Shown here: positions 19,323-29,637 of the stretch, in pieces | Numbering within the stretch: position 1 is the first letter of the stretch | How the letters are laid out: every line of letters begins with the position of its first letter | NCBI GenBank assembly: GCA_963205185.1 | Contig: CAUJHZ010000076.1 | Span: 205,157-269,156 of the forward strand | Source: Planctomycetota bacterium | GTDB lineage: Bacteria > Planctomycetota > Phycisphaerae > Phycisphaerales > UBA5793 | Direction: 5' to 3' | Length of the DNA: 64,000 nucleotides | Made by a program: the position numbers and the translations under genes | Notes under the pieces: generated by a model | What the model was told of the DNA's origin: nothing | Seen by the model: the letters and a program-made list of their open reading frames with translations, nothing else | The model's database searches: none

Positions 19323-22300
19323 ATGCCGCGGCGCTCTGATATCCGCACGATCCTCATCATCGGCTCCGGTCCCATCGTGATCGGACAGGGTTGCGAATTT
19401 GACTATTCAGGAACGCAGGCGTGCAAAGCCCTCAAGGAAGAGGGCTATCGCGTCGTGCTGGTCAATTCCAACCCCGCAACCATCATGACCGACCCGGGCT
19501 TCTCGGATCGGACCTACATCGAGCCGATCACCCCCGAAGCAGTCCGCAAGATCATCGCCCACGAAAAGCGCCTGGGGAACCCCATCGACGCCCTGCTGCC
19601 CACCCTTGGCGGGCAGACCGCCCTGAACTGCGCCTGCGCCCTCTACGACAACGGCACGCTTGAAGAGTTCGGGGTCGAAATGATCGGCGCCACCCGGGAA
19701 GTGATTCACCGCGCCGAGGACCGCGAGCAGTTCCGCCGCACCATCGAATCCATCGGCCTCGAGCAGGCCCGGGCCCGCACGGTCACCGACATGGACCAGG
19801 CCCGCGAGTTCATGGCCGAGGTCGGCCTGCCGGCGATCATCCGCCCCGCCTTTACCCTCGGCGGCAGCGGCGGCGGCATCGCGTACAACGTGGATGAGTT
19901 CGAAGAAATCGTCCGCCGCGGCCTGGACGCCTCGCCCATCGGGCAGGTGCTCATCGACGAATCCCTGCTGGGCTGGAAGGAATTCGAACTCGAAGTCGTC
20001 CGCGACAAAGCTGACAACGTCGTCATCGTCTGCGGCATCGAGAACATCGATCCCATGGGCGTGCACACCGGCGATTCGATCACCGTCGCGCCGATTCTGA
20101 CGCTCACTGACAAGGAATACCAGCGGATGCGCGATGCGGCCATCGCCATCATCCGCGCCATCGGCGTCGAAACGGGCGGCTCGAACATCCAGTTCGCCAC
20201 CAATCCGCAGACCGGCCGCATGATCGTCGTCGAGATGAACCCGCGCGTGTCGCGTTCCTCGGCACTGGCGTCCAAGGCCACGGGCTTTCCCATCGCGCGC
20301 ATCGCCACCAAACTCGCCATCGGCTACACCCTCGACGAGCTGCGCAACGACATCACCGGCACGACGAGCGCGTGCTTCGAGCCGACGATCGACTACATCG
20401 TCACGAAGATGCCGCGATGGACCTTTGAGAAGTTCCCCGAGGCGGATGAGACGCTCACCACGCAGATGAAGAGCGTCGGCGAAGCGATGGCCATCGGCCG
20501 CACCTTCAAGGAGAGCCTGCAGAAGGCGATCCGGTCGATGGAGGTCAAGCGCTTCGGGCTGGGGCTCGACAAGAACGACAAGTGGCTCGAAGCGGCTCGC
20601 GCCATCGAGCACAACCGCCAACTTTCGCTCGACATCAACAGCCCGACCGGGCTCGCGGCGGACGGCTCGGCGCTTGTCTGGCCGATCGACCTCGAAAAGC
20701 TCCGCCGCAAACTCGGCGTGCCGAGCCAGGGCCGGCTGTACTACATCCGCTACGCGATGAAGATGGGCTGGACCGACGAGCAGATCCACGATCTGACGCG
20801 CATCGACCGCTGGTTCCTCGATCAGATTCGCCAGCTCGTCGAGTTCGAAGACCTGCTGTGCTCGTATTCGACTCTCGAACAGGTGCCGCGCGAGGTGATT
20901 GCCGAAGCCAAGCGGCTGGGCTATTCCGACCCCCAACTGGCGAACCTCTACATCGGCGACATCTCCACGCCGTCAATCATGCGCGTGCGCGAGCACCGCC
21001 AGCGTCTGGGCATCGAGCCGGTGTACAAACTCGTGGACACGTGCGCCGCTGAGTTCGAAGCGATCACGCCGTACTACTACTCGACCTACGAAACGCCGTT
21101 CCATCCCAGCCAAGCCGATCAGGGGTCAGCCTTGGCCAGGCGTTGCGACGACGAGATTCGCATCAGCGATCGGCGCAAGGTCGTCATCCTCGGCGGCGGA
21201 CCCAACCGCATCGGACAGGGGATCGAGTTCGACTACTGCTGCTGCCAGGCGTCTTTCGCCATGCGCGAGATGGGCTTCGAGTCGGTGATGATCAACTCGA
21301 ATCCTGAGACGGTTTCCACCGATTTCGACACGTCGGACCTTCTCTTCTTCGAGCCGCTCACGCTCGAAGACACGCTCAACGTCATCGAGCGCCTCAACGG
21401 CCGACCCCTGGGCGGGCAAGGCACCGATGAACTCGGCCGCAATGGGCTGGTCCACGGTGTGATCGTGCAATACGGCGGCCAGACGCCGCTGAACCTCGCG
21501 CATGGCCTGCTCGCCGGCGGCGCGCCGATCATCGGCACCAGCGTCGATTCGATTGACCTTGCGGAAGATCGTGACCGCTTCCGCGATCTGCTCAACCGGC
21601 TCGGGCTCATGCAGCCGCGCAGCGGCATCGCCCGCAGCATCGACCAGGCCGTCGAGATCGCCGGCCGCATCGGCTATCCGGTCCTCGTGCGTCCGAGCTA
21701 CGTGCTCGGCGGTCGTGGCATGGAAATCTGCGACGACCAGAAGTCGCTGCTCGCATACATGGCCAAGGCCGTGGTCGCCAGCGATCTGGCCAATGCGCCG
21801 ATTCTCATCGACCAGTTCCTCGACGACGCCTTCGAGGTCGATGTCGATGTCATCGCCGACTACGCGCACGACCGCGAGGGTGGGCGGGCGCTGGTCTGCG
21901 GCGTGATGGAGCACATCGAGCAGGCCGGCGTGCACAGCGGCGACTCCGCGTGCACGCTGCCTCCCTACAGCCTGCATCCGCCGATCGTCAATCGCATCAA
22001 AGCCGTCTCGCGCCAGCTGGCCGAGGGCCTGCGCGTGCAGGGGCTGATGAACGTCCAACTCGCCGTGAAGGAAAACAGCGAACTTGGGGACGAGATCTTC
22101 ATCCTCGAAGTCAACCCGCGCGCCTCGCGGACCGTGCCGTTCGTCAGTAAAGCCACAGGAGTCTCGTGGGCTCGCAACGCGGCCAAGATCATGGCCGGCG
22201 AGACGATCGACGGTCTTGGGCTGGTCGAGAATCCCAATCCGCGGTTCATCTCCGTCAAGGAGTCCGTGTTCCCGTTCAAGAAATTCCCGGGAGTGGACGT

Positions 22301-22862
22301 GATCCTCGGCCCTGAGATGCGCTCCACGGGCGAAGTCATGGGCGTCGATCGCGATTTCGAACTCGCCTACGCCAAGGCGCTCATGGGGGCCGGCGTGTTT
22401 CTCCCGACCGAGGGCAACGTCTTCATCTCCGTGCGCGAGAGCGACAAGGAAGCGATCGTCGATCTGGTGCGCAAACTCAAGGCGCTGGGATTCGGTGTCT
22501 ATACGACCAGCGGCACCAACAAAGTGCTCGCAGAACACGGCATCGAGACCAAGGTGCTCCGCAAGATCAGCGAAGGCGTGCGGCCCAACGTCCTGGACAT
22601 GATCAAGAACCGCGAACTGCAGATGATCATCAACACGCCGACGCGCAAGGGAGCAAAGACGGATGAAGGCAAGATCCGCGCCGCCGTGGTCCGCCAGGGC
22701 ATTCCGATGGCCACGACACGGACGTGCGCCGCAGCGGTGGTTCGCGCCATCGAGGCCCTGCGCGCTTCGCAGTGGCGCGTCTCGGCGCTGCAGGATCATT
22801 ATCCCGCCGGTTCGGCCTCACCGATGATCCGCAAGCCGGCTGAGCGCGTCGCCGCCCATTGA
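19323..22862 (+). CDS. carB: Carbamoyl-phosphate synthase large subunit
   Basis: 1179 residues, ATP-dependent synthesis of carbamoyl phosphate from bicarbonate and ammonia for pyrimidine and arginine synthesis. Both ATP-grasp halves are recognisable: N-terminal [18 protein letters not shown] and [12 protein letters not shown]; second half [18 protein letters not shown], then [32 protein letters not shown] and [18 protein letters not shown] are the matching metal-binding ends. The C-terminal allosteric MGS-like domain begins near residue 1030 ([14 protein letters not shown]). It is about 100 residues longer than the E. coli enzyme, the extra spread over several loops. carA is not adjacent. The gene is convergent with the AsmA-like gene, 13 bases away. 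Confidence 0.95.
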   Translation: MPRRSDIRTILIIGSGPIVIGQGCEFDYSGTQACKALKEEGYRVVLVNSNPATIMTDPGFSDRTYIEPITPEAVRKIIAHEKRLGNPIDALLPTLGGQTALNCACALYDNGTLEEFGVEMIGATREVIHRAEDREQFRRTIESIGLEQARARTVTDMDQAREFMAEVGLPAIIRPAFTLGGSGGGIAYNVDEFEEIVRRGLDASPIGQVLIDESLLGWKEFELEVVRDKADNVVIVCGIENIDPMGVHTGDSITVAPILTLTDKEYQRMRDAAIAIIRAIGVETGGSNIQFATNPQTGRMIVVEMNPRVSRSSALASKATGFPIARIATKLAIGYTLDELRNDITGTTSACFEPTIDYIVTKMPRWTFEKFPEADETLTTQMKSVGEAMAIGRTFKESLQKAIRSMEVKRFGLGLDKNDKWLEAARAIEHNRQLSLDINSPTGLAADGSALVWPIDLEKLRRKLGVPSQGRLYYIRYAMKMGWTDEQIHDLTRIDRWFLDQIRQLVEFEDLLCSYSTLEQVPREVIAEAKRLGYSDPQLANLYIGDISTPSIMRVREHRQRLGIEPVYKLVDTCAAEFEAITPYYYSTYETPFHPSQADQGSALARRCDDEIRISDRRKVVILGGGPNRIGQGIEFDYCCCQASFAMREMGFESVMINSNPETVSTDFDTSDLLFFEPLTLEDTLNVIERLNGRPLGGQGTDELGRNGLVHGVIVQYGGQTPLNLAHGLLAGGAPIIGTSVDSIDLAEDRDRFRDLLNRLGLMQPRSGIARSIDQAVEIAGRIGYPVLVRPSYVLGGRGMEICDDQKSLLAYMAKAVVASDLANAPILIDQFLDDAFEVDVDVIADYAHDREGGRALVCGVMEHIEQAGVHSGDSACTLPPYSLHPPIVNRIKAVSRQLAEGLRVQGLMNVQLAVKENSELGDEIFILEVNPRASRTVPFVSKATGVSWARNAAKIMAGETIDGLGLVENPNPRFISVKESVFPFKKFPGVDVILGPEMRSTGEVMGVDRDFELAYAKALMGAGVFLPTEGNVFISVRESDKEAIVDLVRKLKALGFGVYTTSGTNKVLAEHGIETKVLRKISEGVRPNVLDMIKNRELQMIINTPTRKGAKTDEGKIRAAVVRQGIPMATTRTCAAAVVRAIEALRASQWRVSALQDHYPAGSASPMIRKPAERVAAH

Positions 22863-22875
22863 GCCGCCGAGGCCC

Positions 22876-24432
22876 TTACCTGCCGGCGCCGATTCCCAGC
22901 GGCTTGACGGAGACGCTCGGGTCATCGATCGTCCCGCTCACGTAGTACTTGACGAGACGGTCGGTGATGCCGCCGAGCACGGCGCCGATCTTGCCCAGCC
23001 CCTTCTGCACTTTCTCCATCGGCCCGGCATTCACGGCCAGCGACAGCCGCTTGTCGTAATAGATCCGGCCATCGCCGCGCGCGACGATGAGCGGCGAGAC
23101 GAGTTCGAAGTCGCTGATTTCGAGACGATCAGGTTTGAACTGGTATTCGACCTGTGCTTCGTCGCTGCCCGCTTCGCCGCCGCCGAACGGCGAAGAGACC
23201 GCGCGCCTCAGATCGGAGATGACGGGCAGGTTCACCAGTCGCCCCTGTTCCACCGTGAGTTGCCCGCCGCCGGTAATCGATTCGAGCGGCGAGAGAGCGC
23301 TGGTGCGCAACTGTCCGGTGGCGGCGAGAACGCCATCGTATTTCGGCGGGGTGTCGCCGCCGGTCGTGGCGAGAGTCTGGCGCAGATTGACCTGCTCAGC
23401 GCTGTAGGTGGCGTTGACACTCATGATTTCGTAAAGGTTGGCTGTCGCCTTGGCGCTCGCGCTGCCCGAGAGCAGATCCGCCGTCGCGTTGAGACTCACC
23501 GTCCGATCGGCCATGGCCGCGTGGAGGCGCAGCTGCTGCACCGGCAGCACGCTCTCGCCGAACGACGCGAATGCATCACTGAGCGTTGCCTCGAGCCAGG
23601 CGTTGCCGCCGCGCAGATCGCTGACGGGGAAGGTGCCGCCGCCTTTGGCGTCCAGTTGGCCGCGCAACTCGTAGCGCCGCACCAGCGTCTGGAGTTGCGG
23701 CGGCAGCGATTCGTACTGCTCCTGCTCCAGCCGCATCGACACGGCCAGTCGCGCCAGATCGAGCAGCATCGAGTCGAGATTGGCCCGCCCGTCGAATTCG
23801 ATTTCAAGTTGCGGCGCGCGGCTCATCGATCCGTTCAGGCCGTACCAGCCCGGGTCATTTTCATCCGGAGCTGTGTCCAGCGCAAGCGTTACGCCGCGGA
23901 GCACCATGGGCTCCTCATCGCGGCTGCTGCGATACTCGATGCGTCCATCGCGGATGTCGATTTGGCGCATGACGAGCACTTCGCTCAGGCGGTACGGCTC
24001 GGGTACGGCGTCGAGGCCTTCCTCAATCACCTTCGAATTGACAAGGTTGCTCCAGCCGACGAGCGAGCCCTCTGCATCCTGACGGAAGTGCAGACAGGGC
24101 GAGTCGAGTTGCACGCGCGCGATCTGCACCGGCTCGTTCAGCCGGGGCGTGCGCGCCAGCGTGAGTTGCAGGCGATCGACCTGCACGAGCGGCTGTCCCG
24201 ACTCGCCAGTCAGCTTCAGCCCGTCGAGCACGACCGTCGCCGGCGCCTGGTAGTCCAGGCGGTCAAAGTCGGCCGTGGCGGTCAGATGCGACTCGATGAT
24301 GCCCACCACGCTGCGGCCGACCCAGTTCTCAAGTTGACTTGAGCCTTCACTCCCGACAGAGCGGTACAGCACATACCCGCCGGCGCCGATCGCAACGATC
24401 AGCACCGCGACAATGAACAGAGCGCGTCGCAA
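22876..24432 (-). CDS. AsmA-like secreted or periplasmic protein
   Basis: 518 residues from a TTG start with a GAGGA site upstream. An N-terminal helix (ALFIVAVLIVAIGAGGYVLY) anchors it. The body is beta-rich with the run LVQVDRLQLTLAR and repeated turns typical of the AsmA superfamily. The C-terminal part (LRRAVSSPFGGGEAGSDEAQ, then FKPDRLEISDFELVSPLIVARGDG) resembles the terminal domain of AsmA and YhdP/TamB-type proteins, which bridge inner and outer membranes in lipid transfer. It follows the small membrane gene 24439-24849 by only 7 bases. The assignment rests on overall pattern; the exact family is uncertain. Confidence 0.65.
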   Translation of the reverse strand: MRRALFIVAVLIVAIGAGGYVLYRSVGSEGSSQLENWVGRSVVGIIESHLTATADFDRLDYQAPATVVLDGLKLTGESGQPLVQVDRLQLTLARTPRLNEPVQIARVQLDSPCLHFRQDAEGSLVGWSNLVNSKVIEEGLDAVPEPYRLSEVLVMRQIDIRDGRIEYRSSRDEEPMVLRGVTLALDTAPDENDPGWYGLNGSMSRAPQLEIEFDGRANLDSMLLDLARLAVSMRLEQEQYESLPPQLQTLVRRYELRGQLDAKGGGTFPVSDLRGGNAWLEATLSDAFASFGESVLPVQQLRLHAAMADRTVSLNATADLLSGSASAKATANLYEIMSVNATYSAEQVNLRQTLATTGGDTPPKYDGVLAATGQLRTSALSPLESITGGGQLTVEQGRLVNLPVISDLRRAVSSPFGGGEAGSDEAQVEYQFKPDRLEISDFELVSPLIVARGDGRIYYDKRLSLAVNAGPMEKVQKGLGKIGAVLGGITDRLVKYYVSGTIDDPSVSVKPLGIGAGR

Positions 24433-24438
24433 AATCTT

Positions 24439-24849
24439 TCATCCTCCCGCCGCGCGCCTCGCGGCGAAGTACCTCACAATCTCCATGCCGTCAAACAACC
24501 CCATGATCAACAGCAGCCAGCCGGTGATGTAGTTCATCCCCACTTCGATCAGTCCCCACACTCCGGCCGCGGACAGCAGCACCGCCGCCAGCGCAATGAC
24601 GAGCAAACGCACGATCTCTCCGACCCGCGGCGCGATAAAAAGCACGGCGATCGTCAGGGCAAATGCGATCGCCAGGCTGCGCAGCACCCACATCGCGAAC
24701 TGCGAAGCGGGAGAGGTGTTGTACCAGGTCAAACCAAAGCCGAACACGCCGAAAATCGCCGCGCCGAGCGCCAGCGAGCCGATCGACTCGCCCTGGAATG
24801 CCGGCCGACGGGCAGGCGGGGCCGCGCTGTCGTGGGGATCGACCACCAT
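24439..24849 (-). CDS. Small polytopic membrane protein
   Basis: 136 residues starting MVVDPHDSAAPPARR with a clear AAAGGAG ribosome-binding site; upstream in-frame codons lack one. About four hydrophobic helices follow (IGSLALGAAIFGVFGFGLTW, MWVLRSLAIAFALTIAVLFI, LLVIALAAVLLSAAGVWGLI, GWLLLIMGLFDGMEIVRYF). It has no recognisable domain and no cysteine motif. It lies between the Gfo/Idh-type oxidoreductase and the AsmA-like gene, probably co-transcribed with the latter. Function unknown. Confidence 0.75.
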   Translation of the reverse strand: MVVDPHDSAAPPARRPAFQGESIGSLALGAAIFGVFGFGLTWYNTSPASQFAMWVLRSLAIAFALTIAVLFIAPRVGEIVRLLVIALAAVLLSAAGVWGLIEVGMNYITGWLLLIMGLFDGMEIVRYFAARRAAGG

Positions 24850-24887
24850 GAACCGTACTCCTTTCGGATGTCCGCGCCCGTGCGGAT

Positions 24888-26087
24888 TCACCTGAATTCG
24901 GAGATCGCCACCGGCCGTTTCTGCCGTGCCGAGACAATCGCCGCTTCAAGCACGCACTGCGTCTTGAACGCATCTTCGAAATCGGGCATCGGGACTTCGG
25001 GCTGCGCTCCGGCGATGAGGCGCACGATATCGGCCGCCTGGTTGACAAAACCGTGCTCGTAGCCCAGCACGTGGGCGTCGGGCCACCACGCCGCGGCATA
25101 GGGGTGCTTTGCCGCGTCGGTGCACATGATCGTCGTCCAGCCGCGCGTCGTCGCATCGGCAGTGGAGTCGTAGAACTCGAGTTCGTTCATGCGTTCGAAG
25201 TTGAAGCGCACGGCCCCTCGCTCGCCGTTGATCTCGATGGTGTTGCGGTTCTTGTTGCCGGTGGCCAGGCGCGTGGCTTCGAAGGTCGCGACGGCGCCGC
25301 GCTTGAATCGTGCGAGAAAGAGCACGGCATCGTCCACCGTCGAGCGGCCCATGCGTTTCTTCCCGCCCTTGCCAGCGCTGCCCTTGATCGCGGCCCCAGC
25401 CTCGTCGGGAATGGCTCGCTGCTTGATGAACGTCTCTTCGATGGAGCCGACGACTTCGGTGATCTCATCGCCGGTGATGAATCGGGCCATGTCGATGATG
25501 TGCGCGTTCAGATCGCCGTGCGCGCCGGAGCCGGCGACGCTGCCCTTGAATCGCCACACCAGCGGCGTGTCGGGCCCGCCCCACTCCTGCAGGTACGCCG
25601 CGCGCACGTGGTAGATGCGTCCGAGCCGACCCGCCGCCACGAGGTTGTGCGCCAGCGCCACCGCCGGGCAGCGGCGGTAGTTGAACCAGACGAACGTCTT
25701 GCACTTGCGCGCCTTTCGCGCCGCATCGCGCATCTGCCGCGCCTCGGCGAGCGCCCCCGCCAGCGGCTTTTCGCACGCAACGTGCCTGCCCGCCTCGAGG
25801 GCCGCGATCGACTGCTCCGCGTGCACGTCGTTGGGCGTGCCGACGTCGATGAGATTGACCTGCTCATCGGCGATCAGTTCGCGCCAGTCGGTCAGAGCGT
25901 TGCGCCAGCCCCAGCGCTGGGCGAACTTGGGCGTCTCCACCCGGTCGCGCCCGCAGGCGGCATACATCTCCACAGGCAGCGGCAGATCGAAGAAGCGGCC
26001 GACCTTGAGCCACGCGTTCGAATGGGCCCGGCCCATGAACTTGGTGCCGATGAGCCCGACCCGGACCGCCCCGCTGCCTCCACCCAT
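24888..26087 (-). CDS. Gfo/Idh/MocA-family NAD(P)-dependent oxidoreductase
   Basis: 399 residues. The N-terminal Rossmann fold starts VRVGLIGTKFMGRAHSNAW. The conserved ACEKPLAG (EKP motif, ~residue 95-102) and the C-terminal substrate-domain signature SGAHGDLNAHIIDMARFITG are present. Family members oxidise or reduce sugars and related polyols; the substrate cannot be told here. A small internal Gly/Lys-rich insert (KGSAGKGGKKRMGR) interrupts the C-terminal domain near residue 240. The ATG at 26087 has AAAGGAG upstream. It does not overlap neighbours. Confidence 0.9.
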   Translation of the reverse strand: MGGGSGAVRVGLIGTKFMGRAHSNAWLKVGRFFDLPLPVEMYAACGRDRVETPKFAQRWGWRNALTDWRELIADEQVNLIDVGTPNDVHAEQSIAALEAGRHVACEKPLAGALAEARQMRDAARKARKCKTFVWFNYRRCPAVALAHNLVAAGRLGRIYHVRAAYLQEWGGPDTPLVWRFKGSVAGSGAHGDLNAHIIDMARFITGDEITEVVGSIEETFIKQRAIPDEAGAAIKGSAGKGGKKRMGRSTVDDAVLFLARFKRGAVATFEATRLATGNKNRNTIEINGERGAVRFNFERMNELEFYDSTADATTRGWTTIMCTDAAKHPYAAAWWPDAHVLGYEHGFVNQAADIVRLIAGAQPEVPMPDFEDAFKTQCVLEAAIVSARQKRPVAISEFR

Positions 26088-26132
26088 GCCTGGCTGCTCC
26101 TTTCAAGATGCCCGGGCAGTGTATCCCTTCGC

Positions 26133-26762
26133 CTAGTCTGTGTTCTCCTCCAAGTCGCGCGGATCCGCCGCGGGGCGACTCACGCGGTAGGCGCCGCCCA
26201 TCCAGCGGCTCAGGTCCGCCAGCCGGCAGCGCTTCGAACAGAATGGAAACGTCTCGACGTCGGGCGCCACCTGCATCTGGCAGATTGGACACGGCCTGGT
26301 TCGAGTGCCGCCTGACGCCGCATCGCCGCGCGGCTGAATCCTGACCAGGCGCTCGTCTTGGCCGCGATGCTCGAGCGTCACATCAAGGTGATCAAACGGC
26401 AGCACGCCCGCCACGCGCTCGGGCCATTCCAGCGCGATGACTGCGTCGCGCTTCTCGATGAGTTCATCCCAGCCGATGCTCTCGAGTTCATCGCCGCCGC
26501 GCAGCCGGTAGGCGTCGATGTGGACCAGCACGCGCGGCCGAAGATCCTGCGTCGATTCGTATTCGTGCATGATCACAAACGTCGGGCTGCTCACCACGGC
26601 GGGGTCGATTCCCATGCCGCGTGCCAGGCCGCGCACGAAACAGGTTTTGCCGGCGCCCAGTTCGCCGCGCAGCGCGATCAGTTCGCCGCCCTTGAGAGTG
26701 CGCGCCAGATCGGCGGCGATGCGCATCGTGTCTTCGGCGCTGTGCGAGAGTTGCTGCGTCAC
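26133..26762 (-). CDS. tsaE: TsaE-YacG fusion (tRNA t6A ATPase plus zinc finger)
   Basis: 209 residues. Residues 1-145 are TsaE, the P-loop ATPase of the tRNA N6-threonylcarbamoyladenosine complex: Walker A GELGAGKT at 33-40, SSPTFVIMHEYES, HIDAYRL and LEWPERV. Residues 156-205 match the YacG zinc finger: CPICQ, FPFCSKRC, then LADLSRWMGGAYRVSRPAAD, with cysteines at 158, 161, 175 and 179. YacG is known as a small DNA-gyrase inhibitor in E. coli and is normally separate. The reading frame is unbroken between the parts. The GTG start overlaps the thiL stop (GTGA). Confidence 0.85.
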   Translation of the reverse strand: MTQQLSHSAEDTMRIAADLARTLKGGELIALRGELGAGKTCFVRGLARGMGIDPAVVSSPTFVIMHEYESTQDLRPRVLVHIDAYRLRGGDELESIGWDELIEKRDAVIALEWPERVAGVLPFDHLDVTLEHRGQDERLVRIQPRGDAASGGTRTRPCPICQMQVAPDVETFPFCSKRCRLADLSRWMGGAYRVSRPAADPRDLEENTD

Positions 26763-27667
26763 GTCGCCGCCCCATGTTCCCAGCCGAGAGTCGAGCCATC
26801 AATGGTCTCGCCGCCGGCGCACACGACGATCGCCGGCTCATCCGCAATCCGGCGCTTGACCATGCCGACGCGCGTCAGCGCTACGCCGGCCAGTTCGTTG
26901 GGCAGTTCCACGCCGGCCGGCAGTATGAAGCACAGTTCGTAGTCTTCGCCGCCGCCCATGGCCTGCCGCCAGTTGCAGCCGGCCGCGCACGGCACCCGCG
27001 CGGCGTCGATCTCGATCTGCACGCCGGACATTTCGGCGATGTGGCCGGCATCGCGCCCGAGGCCGTCGCTGATGTCGATCAGCGCGTGAATGTCATATCG
27101 CTCCGCGAGCGCGAGCGCCAGTTCGATGCGGGGCTCGAATGTGAGATGGCGCCCGCTGCCGTCGGCCTGCACGCTTCCGCCGAGTCGGCCGGAGACGTAC
27201 ACGCCGTCCCCGGGCTTGGCGCCGCTGCGCCGGATCGCCCCGCGCGGTCCCGGCCGAGCCAGCACCGTCACGCTGCACATGAGCGGCGCTTCCGCCATGG
27301 AGATGTCGCCGCCGATGAGCGGGCAGTCGTAGCGCTCGGCAGTGGTCCGCATGGCTTCGAAGAGTTCGAGCGCCTGCGATTCGCGCCAGTCGAACGGCAG
27401 CACGACAGCCGCCAGGGCCGCCACGGGTCGGGCCGCCATGGCCGCGATGTCGCTGAGGTTGCGCGTGATGGCCTTTCGGCCGATGAGAGCAAGCGGGGTC
27501 GATTCGAGCGTGAAGTGCCGGCCGGCGACGATCTGATCCACCGCCGCGAGCACCTCGGCGCCGTCGATGCGGACCATCCCCATGTCATCGCCCGGCGGGA
27601 TCAGCACGCGCGCACCAAGAGCCGCGTTGTGCTCGTACACGCGCGATAACAGGCGGAATTCCTTCAC
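26759..27667 (-). CDS. thiL: Thiamine-monophosphate kinase
   Basis: 302 residues, phosphorylates thiamine monophosphate to the active diphosphate. The N-terminus from the GTG at 27667 (VKEFRLLSRVYEHN) fits the family start better than a TTG 30 bases upstream. Conserved motifs are GDDMGMVRI with AAVDQIVAGRHF, the KAITRNLSDIAAMAARP helix, GGDISMAEAPL, and DISDGLGRDAGHIA. It overlaps the TsaE-YacG start by four bases, so translation is probably coupled. The active-site aspartates are all present. Confidence 0.92.
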   Translation of the reverse strand: MKEFRLLSRVYEHNAALGARVLIPPGDDMGMVRIDGAEVLAAVDQIVAGRHFTLESTPLALIGRKAITRNLSDIAAMAARPVAALAAVVLPFDWRESQALELFEAMRTTAERYDCPLIGGDISMAEAPLMCSVTVLARPGPRGAIRRSGAKPGDGVYVSGRLGGSVQADGSGRHLTFEPRIELALALAERYDIHALIDISDGLGRDAGHIAEMSGVQIEIDAARVPCAAGCNWRQAMGGGEDYELCFILPAGVELPNELAGVALTRVGMVKRRIADEPAIVVCAGGETIDGSTLGWEHGAAT

Positions 27668-27727
27668 GGCCTGCAATTCTAGCCGGCGGACGTGCAAGCC
27701 CCGCTCCGAGAAAGCCGCAGCCGTCTC

Positions 27728-29530
27728 CTACTTCACCACCACCGCACGCGGCGAGATCAGCAGCACGCGGCGCTCGCGAAGTTGCATCAGCGCGTTGAGC
27801 GAGTCGCGGATCTGCTCCCAGGCGCCCTGCCCGACAATCGCGCGGATAGCCTCGACGTTGATCAGCGGCGCAGCGCTCTGCAGGCGGCGCGACTGCACGC
27901 CGCCGGGCAGCATGGATTCGAGAATCTCGGGAATGCTGCGCGGGCCGGGGTACGTCATGACGTCGTAACCACCGTCACTGAGACCGCACCTGGCGGCGAG
28001 CATGCCGATGGTCTGGTCGAAGTCGGCGATGCCGTCGGCCATGCCGTTCTTGATGGCCTGCCGTCCGGTGAACAGGCGGCCCTCGGCGATCCTGGAGAGG
28101 TCCACCTTGTTGCCGCGACCCTGCGCGACGCGCGAAGTGAAAAGATCGTAGATCTTCTTCATCTCGGCGCGGATCATCGCCCGTTGATTCTCGTCCCACG
28201 GCTGCGTGCCGCTCATGAGCTGCGCATGCGGCCCGCGGGCGCGGGCGGTGACGCCGATGTTGATCTTCTCGAAGAGGCCGCCGGTGACGATCTTTCCGCC
28301 GACGACGCCGATCGAGCCGACGATGGACGCGGGATCGACGTAGATGCGATCGCCGCCGACAGCGATGTAGTAGCCGCCCGACGCCGCCATCGACCCGACA
28401 GAAACGAACACGGGCTTGTGCTCCGCGAGCCGGCGCAGGCCCTGCCAGATGATCTCGGAGGCGATCGCCGAGCCGCCGGGCGAATCGATGCGCACCACCA
28501 CGCCCTTGATCAGGTCTTCATCTTCAATCCGCTTGAGCGCTTCGCGCACGGTGCGGCTGCCGACGCTCGCGCCGCCAAACAGGCCGCCCTCGGTTGATTC
28601 GCCATCCACGATCGGCCCGTCGATGTGCACAACCGCGATGGTCGGCCGGGTGGGCGTGTGGTCCGGCTCGCTCATGAGCATCGCCATCATTGCAAAAGGA
28701 TTGGCCATGTCCATTTGCAGCTCGTCGGTTTCAGGACCGAGATCGAGCGTGATGCGATCGGTGCCGCACTGGCTGGCAACGTGGTCCTTGAGATCGAGAA
28801 TGTCGAGATCGGTGTCGATCAGGCCCAGCGACTGGGCCTGCTTGGCGTCGGCGGCCCAGCCTTCCTCGAGCACGCGCTGCCACTGGGCGTCGTCGAGGTG
28901 GCGCCCCTGGCGCAGCCGCTCGCCCATCTGGGCCCAGAGATCGTCGAGAAGGGCATCGATGTTCTGCGACCACTCGGGGCTGGCGGTGCTGCGCGACATC
29001 TGGTCCGCGGCGCCCTTGTAATCGCCGATCTGCACCATGTCGGCCTGGAGTCCGACGAGGCCGAGCGCGTCGGCGAGGTACAGTTCTTCACTGTAGAGAC
29101 CGGGGAAGCTGACCGCGCCGCCCGTCTGCATGATCACTTCATCGGCGCTGGCGCCGAGCATGAGTTCCATCGGGCCGTAGTTCTCGCTGAACACGTGCAC
29201 GCTCTTACCCGCATCGCGGACATCCTCCATCGTCGCGCCCAGCGCGAGCACCTGCGAGAATCCGCACTGGAAGTCCTTGAGATGAATGACCAGCGAGGCG
29301 ATGTCATCGCGATCGGCTGCGTCTTCGATCATTGCCGTCGTGTGCCGAATCGTGGGCTCGACATCCGCGCCGAAGAGCCACGCAAGCGGCGAGGGCTGCT
29401 CGACAATCGGCCCGTCGATGACGATCCAGCCGATGCGCTGATCCTGCCGGGCCAGCGCCGTGGCGGGGAGCGCGGCCGCGATGAGAATCAGAGTAACCAG
29501 TGACACAAACCATTGACGGGGCGTGGACAT
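27728..29530 (-). CDS. sppA: Signal peptide peptidase SppA, long form
   Basis: 600 residues from the ATG with AGGAG upstream; the open frame extends 37 codons farther but lacks a ribosome-binding site. A signal or anchor helix (WFVSLVTLILIAAALPATALA) is followed by two S49 repeats, as in the E. coli long form. Lys172 in GDYKGAAD and Ser384 in SMAASGGYYIA form the Ser-Lys dyad. GSIGVVGGKIVTGGLFEKIN and ARARGPHAQLMSGTQPW are further family motifs. It degrades signal peptides left in the membrane. It precedes the thiL gene on the same strand. Confidence 0.93.
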   Translation of the reverse strand: MSTPRQWFVSLVTLILIAAALPATALARQDQRIGWIVIDGPIVEQPSPLAWLFGADVEPTIRHTTAMIEDAADRDDIASLVIHLKDFQCGFSQVLALGATMEDVRDAGKSVHVFSENYGPMELMLGASADEVIMQTGGAVSFPGLYSEELYLADALGLVGLQADMVQIGDYKGAADQMSRSTASPEWSQNIDALLDDLWAQMGERLRQGRHLDDAQWQRVLEEGWAADAKQAQSLGLIDTDLDILDLKDHVASQCGTDRITLDLGPETDELQMDMANPFAMMAMLMSEPDHTPTRPTIAVVHIDGPIVDGESTEGGLFGGASVGSRTVREALKRIEDEDLIKGVVVRIDSPGGSAIASEIIWQGLRRLAEHKPVFVSVGSMAASGGYYIAVGGDRIYVDPASIVGSIGVVGGKIVTGGLFEKINIGVTARARGPHAQLMSGTQPWDENQRAMIRAEMKKIYDLFTSRVAQGRGNKVDLSRIAEGRLFTGRQAIKNGMADGIADFDQTIGMLAARCGLSDGGYDVMTYPGPRSIPEILESMLPGGVQSRRLQSAAPLINVEAIRAIVGQGAWEQIRDSLNALMQLRERRVLLISPRAVVVK

Positions 29531-29637
29531 GCCGGCTCCTTGCTGGGAGAGAATTCTGATCCTGCCGCCGCTGCAGCCGGCGGGGACGAATTGTAGTGGG
29601 ATTGAGGCGGGCGGTTCCGGCGGCCGGATGTTCTCGG

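Noticed and set aside
19407-20936. Minus-strand open frame of 509 codons opposite carB
   Set aside because: Composition-driven antisense shadow of carB; no domain and no ribosome-binding site. The same applies to 21126-22799.
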